Position numbers and translations under genes: made by a program | Notes under the pieces: generated by a model | The model's database searches: none | What the model was told of the DNA's origin: nothing | The model's input: the letters and a program-made list of their open reading frames with translations, nothing else | Part shown: positions 1 through 13,500 of the stretch, piece by piece | How positions within the stretch are numbered: position 1 is the first letter of the stretch | How the letters are laid out: the number at the start of each line of letters is the position of its first letter | From: Holothuria scabra | Lineage: Eukaryota; Echinodermata; Holothuroidea; Aspidochirotida; Holothuriidae | Length of the DNA: 64,000 bases | Reading direction: 5' to 3' | NCBI GenBank assembly: GCA_037179385.1 | Contig: CM074189.1 | Location: 26,039,648-26,103,647, forward strand

Positions 1-173
1 GATTTGCCATGCCTACAGTATTGCCTAGCTAGTAACAGAGAAAAGAGCCTTGTTTCTTGTGCTTGTATACAAGGCCATATTACGATTTGTATGAACAATA
101 GTTCTAAAAATAGTTCTAAGGTTGTTGACATATTTGAAAATAAAGCTTTGCATCTTGAAGATGTGAATATCTT

Positions 174-1080
174 CTATTTTAAGTACACAAAAGTTGCAAT
201 GGAGAAGGTTGGTTGAGAAATGCCGATGTTTAAAAGAAATTGTTTTTTCAAGATTCTATTCTGTAATAGTTGTAATGGTTTAAGAACAGAACTAGCCCTG
301 TTTATCATCCCATATATTTCTGTGCCATAAGCAACCTTTAAATAAACAAACCAATAATAAATCTGAAGTAAAATGGAGTGAGGAACAGAAAATCTAAGAC
401 GATAAAAAATACCAGTGTACTTAACAAGTTTGTTTATATAAAGGTCATCAATGTTCGGCTTGAATGACAACTTATCGCCAACAATGAGGCCCAAGTATTT
501 TGAATCTCGGTTTTACTGATTTTGCTGAAGTTAAGAGTGAAGAAATTGGGACAAGAGTGGGCTTGGTCTGGAAAACAGTGTAAGTCGGTGTGCCCACAAT
601 CACCACAAAAAGTAAATGAAACAAACCCCTTTCCCCATTTCAATGTTGTTTTACTCAGGACTGGTCAGTTTTCCCAACCAACATTGAAGTGGGGGAAAGG
701 GGAAGAGCGGCTGCCATGTGAGATAGATAAAAGGCAATGAAACATCTGCTACGGAGGGATTTTGTTTCATTTGTTTTGGCAGCGATTGTAGGTGAAGCGT
801 GAGTTTGTTTTCATCAAACCAAAGTTTAAGATTTCCAATTGGATACTTAACAATAAGACTGCTACAATCCTTGTCATGTACAAACGCAGTGGTATCATCG
901 GCAAATAATCTCAGCGATTTATTAGGGACCGCATTTTCAATGTCGTTAATGTAAATCAAAAATACAAGGGACCCAAAACAGGACCTTGAGGAATGCCAGT
1001 TGTGACATTAGACCAGTCAGAAACAGTGCCATTTACAAACACATTTTTCAAGGACCCTCTCAAGAATTTCGTTTATACAA
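174..1080 (-). pseudogene. non-LTR retrotransposon reverse transcriptase remnant
   Basis: Read on the minus strand, about 1060 down to 960 encodes a segment containing GIPQGPVLGPL, then after a one-base frameshift LIYINDI and LFADDTTAF. These are the conserved reverse transcriptase blocks leading to the (Y/F)ADD catalytic motif. Further downstream (494-174) another frame encodes a region like the thumb/C-terminal part (YKLRFSVPHSIL-like, then a hydrophobic stretch). The frame breaks at least twice, no endonuclease is present and the 5' part is missing, so this is a dead 5'-truncated LINE fragment. It probably sits in an upstream intron of the WD40 gene on the opposite strand. Clade (Jockey, CR1, RTE) cannot be told by eye. 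Confidence 0.82.
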
Positions 1081-1869
1081 GGGAGTAATAAAATGACATG
1101 TCACAATCACAAATGGGTTGTTCTGAACATATACTGTAGTTAATTCTGACCCCCAGACATTGCACACCAATTAGACCAAAACCAACAATATCACTTTGAC
1201 AACAGAATAGTGTTTATTGTTAGGAAGGTATGGTATATTATTCAAGAGTACTATAGTGTACTGTTACTTTTAAATGTGGCAAGACACTACAACTTCTAGT
1301 TTTCATGGGCACTGTGGTAGTGACAGAACCTCTAGTGAGTAGCTAAATATATGAAAAAAGTTGATAACCATTGCTTATATTCCCATAGTGCCCTTTTAGC
1401 TGCTTAGACTATGATGACATGGGTCTTTCTTCCATAGTACCCTTTCTGACCAATAGAAAGACCAAAAGGAAGCATTTTTTACCTTCCTGTTAATACTGCC
1501 ATATACTTAAATATTATCTTTTTATTTTCATTTCCAATGATTTTTAATTGAATTATGAATTCTTGGCTATATACCATTTTTTATCATTAGAAATGCCATT
1601 CTAAATGAATTGACACATCAAGGGTGGTATTTTATGAATCCTTGACATTCTGTGCTAAATTGTAAAGACAAATCTATCAAACACTGTCAATTTGAAAGAA
1701 AGAAAGCATTTCAGCAGCAAGGAATCACTAAGCCTTTTTGGCTTTCTGGTTTTAATTTGAATGATTTTAATTGTATTTTGAATTCTTGACTACCGTTTTT
1801 CATCCGTTAGAAAGGCCATACTAAATCAACTGACACATCAACGGTGTTTTTTAAAATTTCCTCTTTCAG

Positions 1870-1960
1870 CCAGGAAAGTTCCTATTCTCATTTTCAATGG
1901 AGGAAGTGATGGACAGTCCAACAAATGGGAGAGGTTGCAATCAAATCATTTTATGTACAG
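1870..1960 (+). CDS. WD40 gene, first visible exon
   Basis: Follows a CTCTTTCAG acceptor and ends before GTCAGT. It enters in phase 1 and leaves in phase 2. It encodes RKVPILIFNGGSDGQSNKW and a short basic segment. This is not a recognisable WD40 blade and may be the N-terminal extension or the end of an earlier domain. Confidence 0.8.
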
Positions 1961-4469
1961 GTCAGTATCTGATAGAAGCAGTTGTTTGCTAGTTTTGTGA
2001 TAATTTTCAAAAACAGATTAATATCACTACCATTTATCAGAGTTGGGATATCAAGTACCTAAAATGATTCATTCTCTTAGAATTAGAAGGCAAAGAGCAA
2101 ATAAAGTATATGTTTATTGCCAATTTCATGTTCAAGTGTGCTTAATTGGAGATAGATTAAAATATATTTTATTTTTATTGAAGGAAAAAAATCATTTCCA
2201 GATGATAGTTCAAATACTATTTTATTGCAGTAAATTAAATTTAATAATGTTTTAATTGATGTGCATATTCTGTACTAGGTATACATTTTTCTTTCAGTAA
2301 GGAAACATTTCTCCATGCTGAGGCAAAGACAAAACTATCACAGCTGAAAACTCATGCCAAACAAAGTCGCAAACCTCCTCAAAATAAACTGTTTCTACGC
2401 AACCCAAATGCCCCTAATGCAGACCAGTATAGAGAGGACAGGGGAGATCTTACAGGGGTGAGTGATGCTTTATATAATACTAAAATCTTGGACAGAACTT
2501 GTTGGAACACCTTATTCATTGAGGCTCCCCTTCACATTGTTGGGGATAATGAGGTCAGTTCTGGGCACACCATTTTCTTTGGACACAACATTGGACATGG
2601 GGCATGATGGGGACTGTACTTGTAAACGGAGAATGGAGAAGGGGTTCCTAAATCGAGTATGTCATTACACATGACATAATGGTGGAAGGTGTTCCAACAG
2701 TTTTGTCCAAGATTGTATGAAGAAAGTAATGAAACAATTCTGTAACTGGAACTCTCATTATAATTCACTCACTATTAGTGCAACTCTTAACATAAATGTA
2801 GCACTCACTGTTACTGGAACCCTCATTATAATTCACTCACTATTATTGCAACTCTTAGCATAAATGTAGCACTCACTGCAAGTTCAACACTTTCATATAC
2901 ATGAAATCTAGTATTAATGTATGGCTTATCAATGTATTGGGTCCAGCTGGCTGGTAGCCAGCCAACGTATTGGAGGGGGAAGAGTCAAGGAAGCAAGATA
3001 ATTTTAGACAGAAGGTGGACATAACTAAAATGCTAAGGGACATTAGCAATTTTGAATTTTAATGCAGATTAAAAATTTCTGTTTAATGGTGGAGCATGAG
3101 GCATTCTTTGTCAAAGGGAACATTTTTCACTTTTTTTGCTTCTGCTTAATCCAAGTGTAAAGTCAGATAATCCTTCCTTGTCAGCACACTCATGGGACTA
3201 CATTTTTTAGATAAGATATACAGACTGGAGAGTGGGGATGTAAGAAAGATATATTTTACAGGGGAGTTTCCTTTGTGTGACATTGTGTTGGCTTGCATGT
3301 CTGATGTATCTTTAGTAGTATACAGCTGTGATGAATAATGCTTTAGGTTGAAAATGTTCATGTTACAGAGAACCTTTCATAAAGTTATAAGATAAAAAAT
3401 TATTTACTCTTTTTCAGCAGCCCCATTCTAATCAACCTCACAGCAATGCTGCTCTCCTCAAAGCTCTGTTTGTTGAAAACCTTGACTTACTACTGCTTGG
3501 TTCAGAAGATGGCAATATTTGTAAGTTATTATACAGTAATTATTCTCACCAAGTAGCTAATACAACTCAACACACCATGTACTGCATTGCATATGCATGG
3601 CACAAACAGAATGACTTCACTTCAATTGTTTTGGTACACTCCTACCCTACACTCCCTTTTGTAGTGAAGGATAATAGAGTGGACTTTTGACAGCCTAAGG
3701 TCCTTTGGTAGCAGCCCACAACATACTTAAGCTGCCTACAGAGCTTCTAGGAACCCAAAATGCAATAAAAGAAGAACAACCAATCTCTTGAAGTACAAAC
3801 TCAAGGCATCTTCAGGAGACAAATCTCATTTACTTCAAAATGTGCAGAAAAATGTTCTTTCTCAGGAGGTGAAATTTGCATCTCAAAAAGAATAATAGCA
3901 CTTAGAAGATACTAATTTTCAAAGAAATATTTTTTTTCTCAGGATTTAGTGCAATTGTTAGAAATCTGTAATGTCATCCTGGCACATCAATTTGACTATG
4001 CATTCAATTTATTTATAATTTTGATGCTGCTGCAGGGAATATTAAACAGCATTGTTTTGAATACTCCATGTTTGCTGTTGTGTAATACAGCATCTGCTGG
4101 AAAAGGTATTCAAAACATTCCAAAGGCATCAAATTTCAAGTACAAATAATGAATTTAATTATAACAAAGAACGAAAGGAATCTGACACAAAGTGTCCAAA
4201 TTACAATACCTTCTTGTGGATTTGTTGAAATTGAAGTAGAGAATTTTTTTTCTTAACCAAAATAATCAATCTTTAAAGTGAGATATCATGAGTCAGCTAC
4301 AGGTAATTGTGACAGGGTTAGGACCACATGGTCTTGAATATTTTTGTCTTTCTTGCAAGACCTTAAGGAAAAGCCGTATGCCTTTTATGATGGTGATTCT
4401 TTCTTCCATGTGTTATTGGTTCCTTGCGGTAGCAAAGGAACCTATGTAGTCAGGTTGGCGTGTGTGTGT

Positions 4470-4515
<46 letters not shown>

Positions 4516-7500
4516 CACTTGCTTCGGTACGCTCTAACTCAACATGGGAAGGTTGGATGGAACTTGGATTTGGTACATAGATTCGTCATAGGGAGAAGGT
4601 GTGCCCTATCGTTTTTGGTGGAGGTCAAAGGTCATTTGGGGTCACCAGAGGTCAAAAACTAAAAACCTTCTCAACAGGATATTTCTAGTTAGGAAACTTG
4701 GATAGATGTCATACTTGGTGTGTGGATGTGTTATGGTGTAAGGATGAAATTGGATATGTTCTGTGAAGGTCAAGGGGTCGTCTGAGGTCACCAGGGGTCA
4801 AACACCGAAAAACGTTTTAACACAGTATTTTAAGGTAGAAAGGACAGATTTCAAAGCAATCTGTGTTTGGTTAAGGTCAAAGGTCATCAAGGTCACGGGA
4901 GGTCAACTGCTGGAAATGTTATTTAGAAAATCTTGTAAGCTAGATAAAGATAGTTTCAATAGATTTTTTATCTCACCTGGTTTTGCATGCTTACACACCC
5001 AAACACCTTAGAAATTTGTCCATTATGTTCGTTCAGTAATGATTCCTTTGGGTTGTACACATATTTTGGATCATTCAAAGTTTTAAGAGGGCAATAACTG
5101 AAATCTGTAGATTTCACTGAGCACAGGTCACTCTGCATTAAACTGGTCTCTCTGCCAGTGGAAGCAATGCATGGATTCTACAATATGTCTCTTTAATACT
5201 GCTGTGCTCTGTGGGGGTAACCTTATCCTCATTCTATTATCACACTTCATTAATCACTTGCTTTCTGTGTGACTGCTGAATAAACCCTGTTTTCTGTGTA
5301 GAGGTAGCAAACAGGACAAGTGGTAGATTGTTTTAAAGTAACAGCAAGTTTTATTTGAGAGCCGGTAAAAATAACTTGTGAGAGAAATGCAACCTTTGGG
5401 GTGTTTTTCTCTCTCTGACCACATTGTGTATCATTTATTGGTGATAATATCAAATTTGATTACAAGCGTAAATACATATGGAAATGAGGTAGTGTTTTTG
5501 AAGGATTACCAAGCATTACAAAAGTTGAATGTCAGTAAGGCCACAGAAATTTAATCTTTGATTTCATGTAAAATTAGTTCTAAAATACCACTTGTGAAGA
5601 TGTTACAAACATTGAGTACAGTATGAACTTTTGCTTAGCTCTATTTCACAGACTGGCTGTACAGTTCTTATAATATCCGGCAAGGAACCACAGTGCCCAT
5701 TGGGCTCTTGTTGATTCTTTAGTCCATTAGGGTGATTTGTTTCATGGAATCAATGCCAGGGGTTGCGAGGGTAATTCCTTTCTTATTGCATGTAACATAT
5801 GTCTGAATTCACAATGGCTAACCCTTTCTTGTCATAGATGTTTGGGGATTTGATGATAATGCTGTCAATGCACTGAAGAATATGAAACCTGTTGGTTTGC
5901 CAGACTTGGTCAAGAAGTATGGAATGCTGTTAGGAGACAATGCTGCAGATAATTCATCTATGTTTGAAGAAAATATAACCTTAGATTCACAGGTAATCAA
6001 AGCTGATAAATTGCTAAATAGTGCCACCAAGTTTAATGATGGAAGTCATAACTTGTCTCATATGATATAATAGTGAGCATTCAAACTTGAACAGGTTTAC
6101 TACTAGGTGAGATATCATGATAATGCACATGTCTATCCATCTGTCTGTCTCTCAACACTGGACAAAATGTTCCTGTCAGCAGGTTCTTTGACAAATCCTT
6201 GTCAAAGTTGGTAAAGTTACATCACATACCAATGGCTTGTAAGTTAAGTTCAAGGTGGTAAAGTTACAACACATATCAATGGCTTTTAAGTAAAGTTCAA
6301 GTTGGTAAAGTTACAACACATATCAATGGCTTTTAAGTAAAGTTCAAGTTGGTAAAGTTACAACACATATCAATGGCTTGTAAGTAAAGTTCAAGTTGGT
6401 AAAGTTACAACACATATCAATGGCTTGTAAGTAAAGTTCAAGTTGGTAAAGTTACAACACATATCAATGGCTTGTAAGTAAAGTTCAAGTTGGTAAAGTC
6501 ACAACACATACCAATGGCTTGTAAGTAAAGTTCAAGTTGGTAAAGTTGCAACACATATCAATGGCTTGTAAGTAAAGTTCAAGTTGGTAAAGTTACAACA
6601 CATATCAATGACTTGTAAGTAAAGTTCAAGTTGGTAAAGTTTCAAAATATATCAGTTAATGGCTTGTAAGTAAATTCAAGTTCCTGAAGTTCTTATAGTG
6701 CACTATTAAAAAGTTATTATTCTAATGCACCTTACAAAAGAAAGGAAAAAAAAACAAAAGACTAAGTTGATCTATCAGATACCATCAAGACACAACAACT
6801 AAATAGGTAGGTTTTAAAGATGGACTGTGAGAATGCATTGCTGACTTAACTGAAGGGGGCAGATCATTTCATAACTTAGGACCTCAGATAGCTAGTGCAT
6901 GCTCACCACACATGGATCTATATCTAGTAACAACCAGATTGAGAGTGGTCTCAGACCTGATGTCATATTTTGTTTTCTTAAATGAGAACAAATTTTGAAA
7001 GTTAGAGTGGTGCTTTATGGTTTATAGGGCTTTATATACAAGGAGCAAGATCTTGGAATTCATATAAAGCACTGGGAGCCAATGCAAGACTGAGGATGGG
7101 AATAACATGTTGTAGTTAGCAACTAGTTTGGCAGCGTAATTTTACACACATTCTATCTTGCACAATATACACCGGGTAGCAAAATAACAAAATATTACAA
7201 CGGTCAATACAGCTAAACTATGAACCAGTGCATTCACAAGAGCAATGATAGTGGCCTGGAATTGAGCACACCATCTTATGTTAAGTTGTGGTAGCAGCAA
7301 GTATTTTAAATGTCTTATGAGGTCCTGACAGGTCAATGTGTACAAAACAAAACAAAAAAAATACAAAAGCCTTCAACTTCTTACGGTTTTCTGAATACTT
7401 TCAAATTTGGAAGAAGTGCCTTTGCAGATAGTGGATCATCAAAATTGAACTTATGAAGTAAGCCAAGGGTCATTTACGTATCAAAATAGGAATTCCTGCA

Positions 7501-10500
7501 ATTCTGTGCAGTTAAGTTTAAATTTTCTCCCATTTAGAAAGTGTCTTAAGTGGTGGAAAATGGTGATCAGTGTTCACAGTGGTATTATGTACATGCCTTC
7601 AACTCCTAAGACTTACATGCTAATTCTATGAAATTTGATAGGTGGTTGGTAGTTGGTGAACATCAATGATTTGCTTTTGAATTTTGTTGAAGGTCATTTT
7701 AGGGTCCTGTAGGGGTCAAATTTTAAAGTCACTTAATTTCTCATGCGCTTGCAACCAAATCTCATTAAAGTTTGTCACACCTTTGATGAGTTGATATCAT
7801 TTCAGATGAACTTTTGAAGTCGGTGAAAGGTCGTTCAGGTCATGCAGAGGTCAAAAAGTGAAATCACTCTCTCAAGCTTTCACTGATATGACTACACTTT
7901 TATACATAACCTGTAATGTTGGCCGAAGTGTTCACTGAATGGTGCATGGTGGATCAGTTGTACATTATGCTCATGTAAAATGCCATGTGAAGGGTCAGAT
8001 GATGACAGTCATGGCAGTGTGACTTTCATCAGAATTTGTTTGACATTGCCAAAGGAATGATTCATTGACGACCGAGACCAAATGGGATATAAATAGTATA
8101 TTATAATTGCAGGTTTTGGGGGTTTTTTTTTCATTAAAACAAGGTGTCTTAAGCTGGGCAGCTCTAATTTGTTGATCCTGCTGTAACAGTTGCCATCTAC
8201 AGGATTGAAGGTCTGATATAGAATTACAAAACCTCATTGATCTCATTCTACAGTATTACTTTAAAGCAGTAACTGTGTGTCAGGACAATGGTAGTTTATC
8301 CATGGCATCATTCATGCTCTTGTATGTTGAAGTGCGAGCTATACTGTTAAGATTTCAGTTTGAAGCCATGGCTTTTAGCCTAAAAAACTGACTTGTGATC
8401 AAAACATGAAGTGGAATGAAGACTTGATTTACTTATCACTCGGTCTGAGATATTGTACTAGATTGATGTCATTTACTCCAGCCAAAATACATATATCAGA
8501 TATACTTCAGGACATGACTGAAGTTGTTTCAATGCTGGTACCACTTTATCATGACAGTAGTAGCAGCTTTTAGTTATGACTATTTGGAATAGCCAAAGCA
8601 CCTACAGCTAAACAGTCTAAACTCCTAATCTCCAGACAGAGTATCAGGAATTAATTTGATGTTCACACCTTCAGTGGATAGCAAGACATCTGACACTTAT
8701 AAGTTTATATCATAATGTTTATATATTTTAAAGCACATTTGAGTGTCTTTACATTGTAAGCATGACCATCAAATAACCTTTTGATGATTTTTTTGCCCAG
8801 AGATCAGGATTTTAGACTGTGAAATGGATGGTAGATGGTTTGAGTGATACACAGCTACCAGTATCATTCCTTGGTTGTTGATGAACTAACATTGTTTTAC
8901 TTTTATTTAGGCTGATTCTGTTACTAATAGAGTTGCTGGCTTTGTCTGCAAGACAGTCCTTCAAGGCCATTCAGGATGTGTGACATGTTTGACATTAGTA
9001 GGCAAGGAGTCAGGATATGACACTACATATTTAGTAAGTATACACATTTGAGGGCACTGCCTTGGATCCTGAAGGACCCCAGATCAAATCCTGGTGGAAC
9101 CACTTGGAAATTTTCCATTTTAGCTGTTCACTGCTAAATAGCTTTGCACAGCTATTTAGTGATGCTGAGGGGGTTTAAAAATTGTTGGATTACAAAATTT
9201 GGTGTTTGGTTGTCCCTTTCAGGAAGTTGTCCATTTCATTTAAGCATTGGTGCAGAGCAAGTAACCTCCAACCCCCACCCAGCCTATGGGAAAGCCGCTA
9301 AAGACTAGTATACGCTCACATCTGTCAGATGGGGATGTTAAATGGCGTTGTAACATTGCAAAGTGAGGAAGTTATGTTGAAGTTAATTGAAAATTGTTTG
9401 TTTTCCAGTTTAAGTTTATAGGTACATAAAATTTGTATAGAAAAAAAGGAAAATATTTCCTTTTGATTTAAAAACATTTAGTTTTTAAGATTGAGTTATA
9501 TAATTTTAATTGACTCCTTGGGTGTAGTTCTCAATATTTAAGCAACTGAAATTTCGATGTTGTCATGGAACTTACCTTGATGTGAAATTAAAGCATATGG
9601 CACCTGTGTCATTTTGACTCCATGATGCTAAAAGCAAGTAGCAAGTTTTAGCCATCTCAATCTGGCAATTAATAATCCAGAATTTATCTTAGAACTTCCT
9701 GTTCAGGTATCTTGAGATCAATAAAGTTAAAGGCGTTCGTCCCCTTCAATGACTATTTGCTCAATAGGGCAACAAGGTTGTTTTAAACGGGGTTAACTGC
9801 CACAATTACAGAGACAAGCTTCAACTGAGAAAAAGTCTTTTACTCGGGTATTCATTGGGTTATACATCCTATTCAATTCTAGCAGCATGCTATTGTCTTG
9901 ATCTTGAATTAGATAGAAATATAAGTTTACACATTAGAAATGTCAGGTTGAAACATTTCCTTCACGCACTTACATTACTAAAGTGATACAGTAGCTAGAG
10001 GCAAAGATTGTTTGTTTTTATAATTTTTTCACAACTTTAATTCTGCATCACACTTGTACTGTGACTTAAATCTAACAAAAAATGTTGTGTGATCTGGGTC
10101 AAATGCTGTGATTAGTTGTATATGTGTGGAATTTTTAAAACCCAACAGATATTCAGACATTTTCATTCTACAGTCACATTTGACATTTTTTCTAACCTGA
10201 AAATTGTCTTCAGTATTTCTATATTCTGGTAAACAATCAGTTTAGGAAGAGAGAATGGGGCACTGGAACAAAAGGTTAATATTCCTTGGCAAACTCTGAT
10301 TTCCACCTTTAACTAAAGGGTAGTATAGTTAAATGCTGGGATGATTCTTAGTTACATGTGCCTTCTTAAAGTTACATTGGGGTTAAAAATGTGATCACTT
10401 TACATGAAGTGTACAATTAAGCACTTTCAAGTTTACAAACTGTGATTATAAATCTAAAATGGTCCCTTGTTGTACTCTGCTTTCTCCCATCAGGAAGCAG

Positions 10501-13500
10501 GAAGATTGTTCGCTTCAACAAGCAAAACAGTTGATTTCCTTATCTTTGCTTATATGCTTAGGTGACTTCCAACTGCATTTGGTAATTCATTCCAATCCAG
10601 AGTTTCAATTCAGTGGCCTTATTTGTTGGGTATGTGGTTAATAGAGTTCTAGAGCAAATGTCACCACAATGATTTACTTACATGTACAGAGCTATGCATG
10701 GAAGTTTAATAAAATTTCTATCAGAATATGAAACATTTTTGAGCTTAACTCAATTTTGTGTATGCCCTCTTTGCATGAGAAATGGTATAACTTTAAAATC
10801 ATATGATTGATGAAAACAGTTATTCTTATTCATTTAAATTGTTCTGATTATTAATTGGTCAACCTTCTTCTTTGCAGCTGAGTTCTGGTTGGGACAGAAG
10901 AATATGTATTTGGGACTTGGAAAACCAGAGGTAATCTTATCAGATTAATTTAATTTAGTTCTGATGTAACATTTATTAACTTAGCACCATTAGTAATGTA
11001 GGTTGAAAATAAAACCTTCAAACATGTGTTCAGTCTTTGGTAACTTTTGCAGTTTTCTCACTGTTTTGTCAAGCCAGTAAGCCACAACTGAAAAAATGGC
11101 CATGGCCGGCTTGACTTGGACCAGTTGGTTGGAAACTGGACTATGAAGCTCTGTCTATCCTGAACTAACTTTTTTGTCTAATTTAAAACAATCATACTTG
11201 TATGATAAAGAAGCATACTAGTGGTTGTGTAGCCATAAAAGAGCAACTGTGTTTTTCCCCAGATGACATTTGACTTTGTGGAAAATTTTGTTAGACTTAA
11301 GCTTGTTCTACAACAATTTCATTTTACTTACATTAAATGTCTTTTAATACAATAGTTTATATTGTAAATCGTTAGTTTTAAATGACCTGCAGCTTCTTTT
11401 GCCCAGATATTATATACTTCTAAACAAAGAAATTTGACTCTCCTGTAGAACAAAGTGGCTGACATGTTGAAAACTCATGTTATGAATTTCATATTAGTAA
11501 AGTTAAAAGTAAAGGGTTCTGAATGTCTTGTAAAAAAGACTTGTTGATTACCAATTGACATTGGTTAACCTCCCAATTGCGTATTGCTAATGGACTATTT
11601 CAATTTAAATTAGTTATCAGTTCAGTTGAATGTTACCTCACCATGGGAAATTGTGGAATGCTATGTACAAAAAGATATGCCAGAAAAATGGAAAGAAACT
11701 TCATAGTGCGATAATATTTTCATGAAAAATCAACAAGATTTTGAAAATTCTCTACACATTGGGGTAGTGCAAATAGCTACTATTCTTGAATTTTACTTCA
11801 CAGTGTGGTCGAATATCTGAATTCTGTCAAGCATTTGCCCAAAAATAGAAAAGGATCATAGTTTGTGTTTGCACAGGTTACCCGGGTAAACGCCCGCCAT
11901 CATATTACCCGGTTCCAAATCTACTAACTTAACCTAAAAAATATCTCATTCGAAAAGAATCACTGCATTTAGGCCATTGCCCACAGTAGTGGACAAATTA
12001 TTTTGCCAATTTGGTACAAATTCTCTGTGACTGAGAATTAAGAGAGTCCCTAGAAAGTATGTTTAAGTTTGAATATTGTTTGTACTTTGTTTCGCAAAGT
12101 TGAAATTTTCATCGGCATGTGGCCTGGTTGTTCCATCATAAGGCAGTGATCCTTTTCACATATCACACATACACCACTTATAATCTTGCACGCAAACTAT
12201 CTGACGGCGATGCAAAATCCCACCATACTGTTTTATGCAGAAACTAGCAGGCATATAAAGCCACCCAGCTGGCAAAGACTGTGCCTGCAATGTTTAGCAC
12301 GCTACGTAAACAGAGCCTTGCATGTATACGGTCTTAAATTTAGTACGGTATGCCACCATACCTCGAGTATAATCCTGGGATATTTCCTAATGGTTAAACG
12401 TGTTACTTTTAAGCAAATCCACATTTTTCTGCTATACTTAATGTACTAAGGCTATGTCACTGCAATGACACCATAAATATTCACAAAAAGGTTTTAGAAA
12501 CATGTCATTACATATTAAATTAGTTTGCCCCAAAATGGCGCTTGCACACACTACTAAGTTCATGTATGCAAGCATGCATGGATGTCAACATTAGGCTAGT
12601 ACATCAGAACGTACATATCCCCTTTGTGATAAAGCCATGGCATATTTTTCGTTAACCTGGGCAAAAATCACAACCATGACGTTGTTTGTTTACATTCAGT
12701 AATTGTGGACATGCAAGAGAATACCCTAATACAGGGCTCTAATTGGTTGATATTTTTAAATCAGTTTTAAAAGGAGAAGCTTTGAGCTCGTAGTATACTT
12801 GCTTTTCAAGTAGGGAAATGTTCCAAAGTTCAATGGCCTTGGGATGTACAAATTTACTTATTTGACAGTTTTCTGTTACATTCCTTTCACTTGTTATTTT
12901 TTATTTGAATTTTTTTTTTTTAAACAAAACAAGAAGATTAAACCTCATGAAAAATCAAGAAGTGATTTTGAACTTGTGAATGTGGTCGCTACCTCTTTAA
13001 TACAGCTGTAAATATTATTATGAATGTCTTATGATGTATGCCTAACAAAATGTTGCTATCTTTTAGTCACCGTAACACGTGCCGGGTACGCGGTTCCTAT
13101 TTTTTGGTACCCGTGCAAACACTAATCATAGTCAGGGTAAAATATTTATGAAAAGTCAAATATAGAAAAAAAATCTGTACACATTTGAGAAACCTGTGGC
13201 TTCAAAGAAACAATTATTCTTTAGCCTTTTTTTGAATCTTGTGTTACACAACAGCCAAAATGGCAGATTGTAACTTAATATTTTCAAATCCTTGCCCACA
13301 AAACAGAAAATGCTATAACATTCAAAGTAAGGTTTTCATGGAAATAAAAATACTAATGTCTTCCAATAAGTGTGCCTGAAAATTCATTTTTACCCACCTT
13401 GTAAAATGACATTTTTTTCAAGAAGATTTACTAATAGAAGTAAGATCATGTATAGTTGGAAGTTTGGGCAGTCACACAAATTCATCAGTTCAATATATAT

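Noticed and set aside
6209..6679. Regular direct repeats that could suggest a CRISPR array
   Set aside because: Units are contiguous with no spacers, inside an intron of an animal gene.
12186..12449. 87-residue ORF inside the hAT-like element
   Set aside because: No transposase or BED-finger motif. It is probably random in a non-autonomous element.
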